Made by a program: the position numbers and the translations under genes
The notes under the pieces: generated by a model
Database searches by the model: none
Told to the model about the DNA's origin: nothing
What the model saw: the letters and a program-made list of their open reading frames with translations, nothing else
Part shown: in pieces, positions 15,684 through 23,980 of the stretch
Layout: each line of letters begins with the position of its first letter
Numbering within the stretch: position 1 is the first letter of the stretch
Assembly (NCBI RefSeq): GCF_001423085.1
Contig: NZ_LMNU01000012.1
Coordinates: 452,185-516,184 of the forward strand
Source: Methylobacterium sp. Leaf125
GTDB lineage: Bacteria; Pseudomonadota; Alphaproteobacteria; Rhizobiales; Beijerinckiaceae
Reading direction: 5' to 3'
DNA length: 64,000 nt

Positions 15684-18600
15684 TCAATATTCCCACTCGG
15701 CCCCGACGCCCACCGCGGTGCGGCCGTCGCTGCCGGCCTCGCCCTGGATCTTGACCCGCCGGGTCACGTCGTAATCCACCGTCGCCGCCGTGTCGGCGGG
15801 CTTGGCGCCCGCCTTCACGCCGACGCTGAGGCGGTCGCTGAGATAGCGGGAGGCCCCGAGCGCCGGTCCGCCGCTGGCGCCGGTGGAGACGTCGAGGCTG
15901 TCGAGCCCCAGGCCCTTGCGCGCCTGCTCGAACACGTCGACGCCGCCGGCCCCGCCGGAGAACTGCGCCACGGCCTGCGCCAGCTGCAGGGCCTGGAACG
16001 GCGACAGCCCCCCCGACGCCTTCTTGAACAGCAGGCGCGACAGCACCTCGTCCTGGGGCAGGCTCGGGTCGGAGGTGAGGAGGAAGCTCGGCTGGTTGGC
16101 CGGGCCCGTCACGGCGATCCGCGCCGTCACCTCGGCCGCCTTGGTCTCGGCCACGAAGTCGAGGTCGGGCGTGGCGATCTCGCCGCCGAAGGTGAGGCGC
16201 CCGCGGGTGAAGTCGAGGCGCTGGCCGACGACGCTGAGGCGGCCACGGCGCATCTCGAAATCGCCGGTGGCCACGGGGTCCCGCGACGAGCCGGTGATCC
16301 GGAGCGCGCCGCCGAGCTCGGCGTCGATGCCGCGGCCGCGCACGAAGATGCGGTTCGGGGCGTTCACGGCGACGTCGAGGGTGGCGTCGAAGGGTGGGGC
16401 GACCTTGCCGCGCTTGCCGAGGGCCGCGACCTTGGCCCGGCGGTCGGCCCGCGCGGCGAGGCGCGCGCGCACCTCCGGCGGCGTGTTCACCCGGCGGATC
16501 TCCGGCAGGGGCTGCACCGTGGCGGGCAGGCGGTCCGGCACCGAAACGTCGACCGAGACGAGGTCGATCCGGCCGGCGATCTTCGGGGTCCGGGCGAGGG
16601 GCCCGGTGAGGGCGAGGTTGAGGCTCGCCACCGCGGTCATGAGCGGGCTGGAGACGAGCTCCGCCCGCTCGGCCGAGACCCGGAGCGAGCCCGGAAAGCC
16701 GGCGGCGGGCTCCAGGGCCACCCGGCCGTCGCCGCGCAGGGTTCCGCCATTGCGGGTCTGGGCCGTGAGGCGTTCCACCACCAGGGTGTCGCCGCGGCCG
16801 CTGACGCGGCCCTCGATGTTGGTGAGGCGGATGCCCTGGAGCGGATCATTGAAGGACCCGCCCGTGAGGGTGGCGGCGCCCTCGGCCCGGGGCGCCGCCA
16901 GGGTGCCGGTCACCCCGGCATCGAGGGCGATCCGTCCCGCGACGCGCTGGCCGCCGACGCTGAGGAGGCTGTTGGCGAGCGCCGCGTCGAGGGTGCCGCG
17001 CAGCTTCACCGCGAGGGCCTCGCCGGGGGCCACCGGCAGGGACCCGGTCACCGTCATCTCAGCCCCGCGCCCGGCGGAGACCCGTCCGTCGATGCCGGCG
17101 CGTCCGTCGCTGAGCGTTCCGCTCGCCCGGGCGTCGATGGGCGGGAGGCCGGCCTTGCGGGTCTCGGGCGTGACGAGGCGGGCGACCGTGAGGGCGTAGC
17201 GCCCCTCGGGCCGGCTGGCCGAGCCGCGCAGGTCGGCCTCGCCGTCCAGGGTGCCGGACAGGGTGAGGCTGGGCGAAGCGATCCGGGCCAGGGCCAGGGG
17301 CAGGCTGCGGAGGCCGAGCTTGAGGTCGAGGCTCTGGCCGACCCGGCCGGAGAGGCTGAGCCGCCCGCTGCCGGCCGCCACCACGAGCGTGTCGATCACG
17401 GCCGAGCCGCCGTCGAGGGTGACGCTCGCCGGCCCGGCCAAGGCCAGGCGGTCGCCGCCGCGCACCGCGGAGAAGCGCGACAGGTCGATGCGGGTCCGCT
17501 CCCCCGGCACGAGCCGGGCGGCACCGTCGAGATCGAAGCCGCGCGCCTTCGCGCTCAGGGTGATGTCGCTGGCATTCGGCGCACCGACCGCCACGAGGCG
17601 GACGGTGTCCAGGCTCTGGCCGGCGGCGACGATGCGGTCGGCGTTCACCCGCCCGTCGACCACGGGCCGGGCCAGCAGGTCGCGCCCGGTGAGGTCGGCG
17701 TCCAGGCGCGACAGGCCGATCGCGCCGAAGCGCAGCGCGGCTCCGGTCGCCTTCACGGCGGCATCCTGGCGCCCCCCCGCCCGGGACAGGGTGACGCCGG
17801 CGTCGAGGTTGCCCGCCATCGGCGTCAGCGCGAGGGGCGCGAGGTCGTCGAGGTTGCCGGCCGCGAGGGTGAGCGCCCCCTCGGTGAGCAGGCTACGGGC
17901 GTCGATGGCGGCGCGGCCGTCGAGGGCGACGGAACCCAGCCGGAAGGCGAGGCGGTCGAGGGTCCAGGCGTCGGGGGTGGGCCGGGCCAGGTGCGCGTCG
18001 CCGCGCAGGGCCTTGCCGGCGACGTCGCCGGACAGGCGCAGGGTGCCGTCCAGGGCGCCGGTGAGGTCCTTCAGGGCGGTCTCGACCCGCAGGTCGCGGA
18101 GCGGCCGGCCGAGGGCGCGGGCCTCGCCCGCCGTCAGGGTGGCGGTGAGGTCGGGGGTCTCCAGCGTGCCGCTGAGCCGCCCGTCGAGAAGGGCGCGCCC
18201 GGCGAGCTTCGGGTCGAGGGTGGACAGGTCCTTCAGGTCCACCACCAGCTTGGCGTCGGCGAGGCGCGCGGTGGCCCGGCCGTCGAGGCGTCCGACGATC
18301 TCGGCCCCCTCGAAGCGGGCGCCCTCGAAGGCGTAGCCGTCATAGACCTGCGAGAGCCGGCCGCTGAAGCGCGGCGCGGCGCCGAGCGTGCGGTCGAGGG
18401 CCGGGAGCGAGAGGACGAGGCCGCTGGTGCGCAGGTCGACATCGGCGCTGACCGCCTTGCGGGCGGGGTCGCCGGTCAGAGCCGCGCGGGCCGTCAGGGT
18501 CCCGGCGAGGGGCCGTCCGGCGACCTCCGAGAAGGCCGCGAGGTCGGACAGGGCCGCGTCGACGGTGCCCGTGAGGATGTTCTGGCCGACCCGGCCCGCA

Positions 18601-20078
18601 TAGGCGGCCTTCGCGGTCGGCCCGTCGAGGGTCAGCTGGGCGACATCGAGGATGCCGTCGGGCTGCAGGGTGCCGCGGAAGGTCAGCGCGGCCCGCGCTC
18701 CGATCGCCCGGCGCAGGGCCGGATCGGCGAGGCGCAGGCCGTCGACCCGGGCGTCGGCCGCGAGAGCGAAGCGGGCCGCGGACGGGTCGGGTCCGGCCGG
18801 CAGCATCGACAGGGTGGCGTCGACCCGCTCCAGGGCCGAGCCGCCGGCGCGCAGGCCCGCGGCCTTCAGCGTGCCGTTCACGGTGGGCCGCGCGATGGCG
18901 CCCTTCAGGCTGCCGTCGAAGACCAGGGTGTCGAGCTCGGCCTCCGCCGCCTTGGTGACGCCGCCCTCGGTGGGCACGGCGCGGGCGGAGACGAGGAAGT
19001 CGGCCACCCGGTCGGCGGTGAGGGTCCCGCGGGCCTCGAGCCGGGCGGTGCGCGAGGTCAGTTCCAGGCGGTCGATGCCGAAGGCGCCGCTATCGGCGAA
19101 GCGCAGGCCGCCGTCGAGCTTGGTGGTGCCCGAGAAGATCGCCGCGGCCGGGCCGGGCAGCAGGCCCTCGATCCGCGAGGCCAGGTCGAGGGCGAGACGC
19201 CGCTCGGCGCCGATGCGGGAGATGCGTGCGGTGCCGCGGGCGCCGAGGTCCGGCCCGGCATCGAAGTCGAGGCGCGCGTTCCAGGCATCCAGGGTGCCCC
19301 GCCCGTCGAGGTCGAGGTTGATCGGCGGGGTGCCGGGCAGGTTGGCGGCCTTGGAGAGGAGGCCGCCGGCCGGCTCCACCAGGGTGGTCTTGAGCTCGAG
19401 GGTCTCGCCCTTCGGCACGAACAGCAGCCGCGCGCCGAAGCGCCCCTCGGCATCGAGGCGGCGCACCGCGACATCGAGGTCGAGGCCCTCGGACGGGGCG
19501 CCGAGCTTGGCCCGGCCCTGCGCGGTCAGGCGGGCCGGCTGTCCGGCCAGGGCCTCGCCGAGGACGAGTTCGGCCAGCGTGAAGGCCTTGACCTCCACCT
19601 TCACCGGCAGGTCGGGCAGCAGCGATCCGTCGGGCTCCGGCGTTGCCGAGACCGGGGCGGGCAGGGGACGGCGCAGGACCTCGAGGCGCCCGATCTCCAG
19701 GGTTTCCACCTCCAGGCGGCCGGAGAGCAGGGCGAGACGGCGCCAGACCAGCCGGGCCCGGTCGAGCTTCAGCCAGACGCCGTTGGCGTCGCTGATCGCC
19801 ACGTCGCGGATGGTGGCGTCGGAGGACAGAGCGCCGTCGACGGCCCCGATGGCGACCCGCGATCCCGGCGTCGACAGGGCCTTCGACAGCAGCCCGCCCA
19901 GGACGGTCTTCTCGCCCTCGTCGGCCCGGGTGCGGGTGGCCGGGCTGGTGGCGAACACCGCGACGCACAGGGCCGCGGCCGCGAGGCGGACGGTTGTTCT
20001 CCCCTTCGCGGGGGAGCGTGGCTGCGGCGCGGGCGGGAGGGTCGCTCTCCGAGCGGTCCGTGCGGTCCAGAAGGCCAT
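15684..20078 (-). CDS. tamB: Translocation and assembly module protein TamB
   Basis: 1464 residues. After an N-terminal hydrophobic segment (RLAAAALCVAVFATSPA) the protein is a long run of repetitive beta-rich sequence (LDGRATARLADAKLVVDL style), the hydrophobic groove of TamB/AsmA-like proteins that moves phospholipid or barrel proteins across the periplasm. The C-terminal TamB/DUF490 domain is clear (GPANQPSFLLTSDPSLPQDE, VLSRLLFKKASGGLSPFQAL) and ends in an aromatic beta strand (GVGAEWEY). Its ATG overlaps the tamA stop by one base. The length is normal for alphaproteobacteria. Confidence 0.93.
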   Translation of the reverse strand: MAFWTARTARRATLPPAPQPRSPAKGRTTVRLAAAALCVAVFATSPATRTRADEGEKTVLGGLLSKALSTPGSRVAIGAVDGALSSDATIRDVAISDANGVWLKLDRARLVWRRLALLSGRLEVETLEIGRLEVLRRPLPAPVSATPEPDGSLLPDLPVKVEVKAFTLAELVLGEALAGQPARLTAQGRAKLGAPSEGLDLDVAVRRLDAEGRFGARLLFVPKGETLELKTTLVEPAGGLLSKAANLPGTPPINLDLDGRGTLDAWNARLDFDAGPDLGARGTARISRIGAERRLALDLASRIEGLLPGPAAAIFSGTTKLDGGLRFADSGAFGIDRLELTSRTARLEARGTLTADRVADFLVSARAVPTEGGVTKAAEAELDTLVFDGSLKGAIARPTVNGTLKAAGLRAGGSALERVDATLSMLPAGPDPSAARFALAADARVDGLRLADPALRRAIGARAALTFRGTLQPDGILDVAQLTLDGPTAKAAYAGRVGQNILTGTVDAALSDLAAFSEVAGRPLAGTLTARAALTGDPARKAVSADVDLRTSGLVLSLPALDRTLGAAPRFSGRLSQVYDGYAFEGARFEGAEIVGRLDGRATARLADAKLVVDLKDLSTLDPKLAGRALLDGRLSGTLETPDLTATLTAGEARALGRPLRDLRVETALKDLTGALDGTLRLSGDVAGKALRGDAHLARPTPDAWTLDRLAFRLGSVALDGRAAIDARSLLTEGALTLAAGNLDDLAPLALTPMAGNLDAGVTLSRAGGRQDAAVKATGAALRFGAIGLSRLDADLTGRDLLARPVVDGRVNADRIVAAGQSLDTVRLVAVGAPNASDITLSAKARGFDLDGAARLVPGERTRIDLSRFSAVRGGDRLALAGPASVTLDGGSAVIDTLVVAAGSGRLSLSGRVGQSLDLKLGLRSLPLALARIASPSLTLSGTLDGEADLRGSASRPEGRYALTVARLVTPETRKAGLPPIDARASGTLSDGRAGIDGRVSAGRGAEMTVTGSLPVAPGEALAVKLRGTLDAALANSLLSVGGQRVAGRIALDAGVTGTLAAPRAEGAATLTGGSFNDPLQGIRLTNIEGRVSGRGDTLVVERLTAQTRNGGTLRGDGRVALEPAAGFPGSLRVSAERAELVSSPLMTAVASLNLALTGPLARTPKIAGRIDLVSVDVSVPDRLPATVQPLPEIRRVNTPPEVRARLAARADRRAKVAALGKRGKVAPPFDATLDVAVNAPNRIFVRGRGIDAELGGALRITGSSRDPVATGDFEMRRGRLSVVGQRLDFTRGRLTFGGEIATPDLDFVAETKAAEVTARIAVTGPANQPSFLLTSDPSLPQDEVLSRLLFKKASGGLSPFQALQLAQAVAQFSGGAGGVDVFEQARKGLGLDSLDVSTGASGGPALGASRYLSDRLSVGVKAGAKPADTAATVDYDVTRRVKIQGEAGSDGRTAVGVGAEWEY

Positions 20079-22045
20079 CAGAAGGACTGCCCCAGGCTGA
20101 TATACAGGGCCACCGGGCGCTCGTGGTTGCCCTTGATGCGGTCCATCGGGAAGGCGACGTCGACCCGGATCGGGCCGATGCCGGTGTAGTAGCGCAGGCC
20201 GAGGCCGACCGCGTAGCGGATGCGCTCGTCAAAATCGGGCAGGCTGCCGGCGAAGGCGGTGCCGGCGTCGATGAAGGGCACCACACCGATCGTGTCGGTG
20301 ACCTTGATGCGCGCCTCCACCGAGGCCTCGAGCAGGCTGCGCCCGCCGATGGGCAGGTTGAAGGGCCCGCGCGGTCCCAGCGTCCGGTAGGGGAAGCCGC
20401 GCACCGAGCCGCCGCCACCGGCGAAGAACCGGATGTTGGCCGGGATGTCCTCGAGGTTCGCCCCCGAGATCGAGCCGAAGCCGATGCGGCCGGCCAGGAT
20501 GTAGCGGGCCTCGTCGTCGAAGGCGTAATAGGTCGAGCCCTGCGCCTTGGCGACGAAGATCGACGGGTCGGAGCCGAGGAAGCCCGCATAGGGCGTAGCC
20601 GAGGCGGTGAGGCGCACGCCCTCGGTCGGGTCCAGCAGGTTGTCGGTGGAATCGTAGCTCACCGAGAGCGGCACGCCGACGAGGCGGTAATCGACCTTCC
20701 CGAGCGCGTCCTGCGAGCGCCCCGCCTGCCCGTCGAGGCCGACCTGGGCGAAGAAGGTGTCGGAGAAGCGGTGGCGCAGGGCGACGGTGCCGCCGGCCGC
20801 GTCGCTGACGTAGGATTGCTGCGCCTCGCGGCCCGCGAAGACGTTGGCGATGAAGTCGTTGCGGGTGCCCCAGAGGGCCGGCTTGACGAAGGTGGCGGAG
20901 AGCCGGCCGCCCAGGCCGTTCGAGTCGATGCCGGCGGCCTTGCGCTGCTTGGCGTAGAGATCGTTGCCCAGATAGTAGATGTCGGCGTCGACCCGGAAGG
21001 TCTCGCCGCCGCCGAACAGGTTGCGGTTGGCGTAGTAGGCCCGGATGCCCGGTCCGTCGACGGTGGAGTAGCGGGCCGCGATGCCGATCAGGTTCTTCTC
21101 GCGCTCGGTGACGTCGACGAAGATCGGCAGGTTGCCGGACGGATCGAGGGTCTCGCCCTCGCGCACCCGGATCGAGCCCAGCCCCTCGACCTTGGCCACC
21201 GAGCGCCGGATGTCCGACACGGCCTTCGGCGAATAGGGGTCGCCCGGCTCGGCGTAGATGAACGAGCGGACCACCGCCGGATCGAGGTCCTTGGTGCCCC
21301 GCACCGCGACCTCGCCGAGCCCGGCGATCGGGCCCGGATCGATCGTGTAGGTCACGTCCATGACGTGGGCGGCATCGTCCACCACGGGATCGCGGGCGAT
21401 CGCCTTGGCGAAGGGATGGCCCAGGGCGCGGAAGCGATCGACGATCTTGGCCTCGCGGGCCAGCACCGTCGCCGAGCGAGCCGGCACGTCGTCCCCGACG
21501 CGGCTGAAGCGCTCCGGCAGGACTTCCTCGGGAAACGGATTGCCCCGGGTGTCACGGGCGCGGATCGAGCGCAGGGTGTAGAGCGGACCGGGATCGACCA
21601 CGACCTTGACCGGCACCAGGGCACGGGAGCGCGACGCCTCGGCGGCACGGGCCGCCGACACCACGGTGGACTCGCCGGCCAGGGCGACGCCGTCGATGCG
21701 GATCGCGACGGAGCCCTGGTAGTAGCCGTAGCCCGAGAGCACGTCGGCGAGACGGCGCTGGTCGGCCTCCGCCCGGCGCACCAGGCCCTCGCCGTCCGGC
21801 GGTGCCTCCTGGCGCAGGCGATACAGGGACGAGGTGTCCTGCAGCGCGCGCAGGACGTCGTCGTCATCGATGCCGGAGAACTTCACCGTGTAGGGCAGGG
21901 CGCCGGCGCTCGGGGCCGGCGGCTCCTCCTCGGAGCCGAACAGGCCGAACAGGTCGAAGGCCCGGGCCGGCCCTACGGCGAGCCCGGCCCCGGTGGTACC
22001 GAGGACCAGCGGCCAGGCGGCACAGGCGAGCCGCCAGACCGACAT
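20078..22045 (-). CDS. tamA: Omp85-family outer-membrane protein TamA
   Basis: 655 residues from the ATG that opens a signal peptide (MSVWRLACAAWPLVLG). POTRA domains cover about residues 45-290 (YTVKFSGIDDDDVLRALQ, then VVVDPGPLYTLRSI, then VTYTIDPGPIAGLGEVAVRG). The rest is a 16-strand type barrel with Omp85 features (GGGGSVRGFPYRTLGP, GPIRVDVAFP) and the terminal strand ALYISLGQSF ending in Phe. TamA works with TamB, encoded immediately downstream, in outer-membrane biogenesis. The in-frame extension upstream of 22045 is Arg/Pro-rich and was left out. Confidence 0.93.
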   Translation of the reverse strand: MSVWRLACAAWPLVLGTTGAGLAVGPARAFDLFGLFGSEEEPPAPSAGALPYTVKFSGIDDDDVLRALQDTSSLYRLRQEAPPDGEGLVRRAEADQRRLADVLSGYGYYQGSVAIRIDGVALAGESTVVSAARAAEASRSRALVPVKVVVDPGPLYTLRSIRARDTRGNPFPEEVLPERFSRVGDDVPARSATVLAREAKIVDRFRALGHPFAKAIARDPVVDDAAHVMDVTYTIDPGPIAGLGEVAVRGTKDLDPAVVRSFIYAEPGDPYSPKAVSDIRRSVAKVEGLGSIRVREGETLDPSGNLPIFVDVTEREKNLIGIAARYSTVDGPGIRAYYANRNLFGGGETFRVDADIYYLGNDLYAKQRKAAGIDSNGLGGRLSATFVKPALWGTRNDFIANVFAGREAQQSYVSDAAGGTVALRHRFSDTFFAQVGLDGQAGRSQDALGKVDYRLVGVPLSVSYDSTDNLLDPTEGVRLTASATPYAGFLGSDPSIFVAKAQGSTYYAFDDEARYILAGRIGFGSISGANLEDIPANIRFFAGGGGSVRGFPYRTLGPRGPFNLPIGGRSLLEASVEARIKVTDTIGVVPFIDAGTAFAGSLPDFDERIRYAVGLGLRYYTGIGPIRVDVAFPMDRIKGNHERPVALYISLGQSF

Positions 22046-22604
22046 ACGACGAATCCGCCCCCGAATTCGCGTCACGAATGGCCGTTCCGGCGAGCCCGGG
22101 GCGCAGGCGCTCCCGGCTCTCGTCGCTGCGTCGCAGGCCCTGCCATTCCATCCCCTTCCGGCCCGCGGCCCTGCCGCTGGTCCCGCACGCCGTCTCGTCC
22201 CGGGGCCTTTCGGGGCCCCATCCCTTGATCGCCAGAGTACCGGTCCGGGGGCAGTGCAGCAACCGTGGCGGGCCCCGCCGCCCCCAGGCACAGTGGCGGT
22301 TGCGCGGTTCGCCGCAGGGGCGGCCCCGCCAGGGCTTTCCGCAATCGGGCAGGGAACCCGGCTTTGGCTGGCGCCTTGTCCTTGCGTCGCAGGCTTCCTA
22401 ACTTTGTAACCATCGCTCCATGGCCGGCTCATTCCGGGTAGCGCACCCGCCCATTTTCTCAGGACTGCTCGCCAGCCCTGTCCGCGGGTGCCGCTTCGAT
22501 CTCACATCCCATCCGACGACCCTGCGCCTCGGGTGCCCGCGCGCACTTACGCGGGTACCGGGCAGCCGATGGCAGGCAAAACAACGCTTCAGGAGAACAG
22601 CACC
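22046..22604. other. Intergenic region between tamA and cspA
   Basis: No convincing gene is seen in this 559-base divergent region. It should hold the tamA promoter on the minus strand and a cspA promoter with a long 5' leader on the plus strand, as cold-shock mRNAs usually have. A GTCGCAGG-centred motif occurs twice (near 22130 and 22386). I could not identify clear -35/-10 pairs. Confidence 0.5.
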
Positions 22605-22814
22605 ATGAGCACGGGCACCGTGAAATGGTTCAATGAGACGAAGGGTTACGGCTTCATCCAGCCGGATGACGGCGGCAAGGACGTGTTCGTTCACATCTCC
22701 GCCGTGGAGCGCGCCGGGATGCGCAACCTGATCGAAGGTCAGAAGGTCTCCTACGAGATCGAGAACGACCGCCGCACCGGCAAGCAGTCGGCCGGCAACC
22801 TTCAGGCCGCTTGA
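22605..22814 (+). CDS. cspA: Cold-shock protein, CspA family
   Basis: The 69-residue single OB-fold RNA chaperone has both RNA-binding motifs, KGYGFIQ (RNP1) and VFVHIS (RNP2), and the opening [18 protein letters not shown] lies 9 bases before the ATG. CspA proteins melt mRNA structure at low temperature or in stationary phase. Alphaproteobacteria carry several copies, so this one need not be cold-induced. A strong terminator follows. Confidence 0.95.
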   Translation: MSTGTVKWFNETKGYGFIQPDDGGKDVFVHISAVERAGMRNLIEGQKVSYEIENDRRTGKQSAGNLQAA

Positions 22815-22906
22815 TCGCGGTCCGCCGGTCCGGGTCGCCCCGTTCGGGCGCCCCCTGACCGGCCCGACGAGGCCCGAATGCTGAGGCCTCGTTTCAACAA
22901 CCTGTC

Positions 22907-22938
22907 AGAAGCCGCTTTCCGACGAGCGGCTTCTGTTG
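22907..22938 (+). terminator. Terminator after cspA
   Basis: A perfect 10-bp stem AGAAGCCGCT/AGCGGCTTCT with an 8-base loop is followed by TGTT. It lies about 95 bases after the cspA stop. Confidence 0.75.
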
Positions 22939-23066
22939 ATTCCCGGCAGGCAGTCGGGCATGGGGCTGTTGCAGTGCAAGACTAGCTGAAAACCGTTTTT
23001 TTCACGGCCCCATGCCGCGCGTGCTCCACGCCGGATGCGGGCGACTCACCACATGAGAAAGGTCAG

Positions 23067-23441
23067 ATGGGCGCCTTCGACTATCGGAATTTCGACGACC
23101 GCCGTAAGAACTCCCTCAGCGCCAAGCAGATGCTGCTGGAAAAATTCAAGGCCCGTCCTCCGGCCGACGACCCGGAGATGATCGCCAAGGCGCAGGCTCG
23201 CGCCGAGGTTGCCCGCGCCCGAGACGAGCGCGCCCGCGAGCGCGAGGCTGCCCGGATCGCCGCCGAGAAGGCCGCAGCGGAAGCCAAGCGTGCCCGCGAG
23301 GAAGCCGAGCTCGCCGCGCAGATCGCACGCGAAGAGGCCGAGGCCCTGGCTGCGTCCGAGGCGAAGGCGGCCGAGCTCGCCGCCAAGAAGGCGGCCCGCG
23401 ATGCCCGCTACGCGGCCCGCAAGGCCAAGGCACGTCGCTGA
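23067..23441 (+). CDS. DUF6481 coiled-coil protein
   Basis: 124 residues. A conserved opening (FDYRNFDDRRKNSLSAKQ and LLEKFKARP) precedes one long Ala/Arg/Glu helix from about residue 35 to the end (for example AREREAARIAAEKAAAEAKR). It is a single cytoplasmic coiled coil with no catalytic features. The family is common in Methylobacterium and relatives, often near cold-shock genes; its function is unknown. A bidirectional terminator follows. Confidence 0.85.
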   Translation: MGAFDYRNFDDRRKNSLSAKQMLLEKFKARPPADDPEMIAKAQARAEVARARDERAREREAARIAAEKAAAEAKRAREEAELAAQIAREEAEALAASEAKAAELAAKKAARDARYAARKAKARR

Positions 23442-23499
23442 CTGTCTGGACGGGCCGCTTCGGCAGAGCCCGGACCCGGACGGAACAGCACCGAACATG

Positions 23500-23532
23500 A
23501 AAAAGGGCCGACGCGGTGCGTCGGCCCTTTTT
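23500..23532. terminator. Bidirectional terminator
   Basis: Perfect stem GGGCCGACGC/GCGTCGGCCC with a 3-base loop, flanked by A5 and T5. It serves the DUF6481 gene on the plus strand and the gene at 23581-23865 on the minus strand. Confidence 0.92.
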
Positions 23533-23580
23533 CGTTGGACGATCAGGCGTATGGGACGATCGGGCGAACCCGACCCGTCC

Positions 23581-23865
23581 TCAGGCCTCGGAGCGGGTCT
23601 CGGACTCGCCGTCCTCGCCCTCGTGGCCCTCGGGGGACTCTTGACCCTCGGCGGAGTCTTGAGCCTCGTTGTGAGCCTCGGCCGGCTCTGCCGTCTCCTC
23701 TTCGGGACGCGGGCCTGCCTTGAAGGTGCGACGCGGCGCGTTTCCACGCTTCATCTGGACCGGCTTCTCGATTGCACCCAGGCGCTCGGACAGGAGCTTC
23801 GCGCGCTCGTTGAAATCATTGGTCGATCGCGACTGCGACGCACCGCTCTTGAACGCATTTGCCAC
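23581..23865 (-). CDS. Small protein with an acidic tail, unknown
   Basis: 94 residues. The N-terminal half is basic and polar (MANAFKSGASQSRSTNDFNE, then RAKLLSERLGAIEKPVQMKR). The C-terminal 40 residues are Glu/Ala/Gly-rich and strongly acidic (EGQESPEGHEGEDGESE). The split charge suggests a disordered nucleic-acid-associated or chaperone-like protein. No family assigned. It ends at the shared terminator. Confidence 0.7.
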   Translation of the reverse strand: MANAFKSGASQSRSTNDFNERAKLLSERLGAIEKPVQMKRGNAPRRTFKAGPRPEEETAEPAEAHNEAQDSAEGQESPEGHEGEDGESETRSEA

Positions 23866-23980
23866 TTGGGCCTCATGGGGTTGCCCAGGGCACGGAGTCG
23901 TGCGGGGTTGGCTCCGTGTAGCACGGTTGGGGCCCCGCGTCGGCTTTTATCTTCACGGCGCTGAGAGGACGCGCCGCGGC

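Noticed and set aside
17991..22228. Two plus-strand frames above 700 codons opposite tamA and tamB
   Set aside because: The minus strand has strong TamA/TamB features, while these frames have random-looking Gly/Arg/Val composition and no domain.
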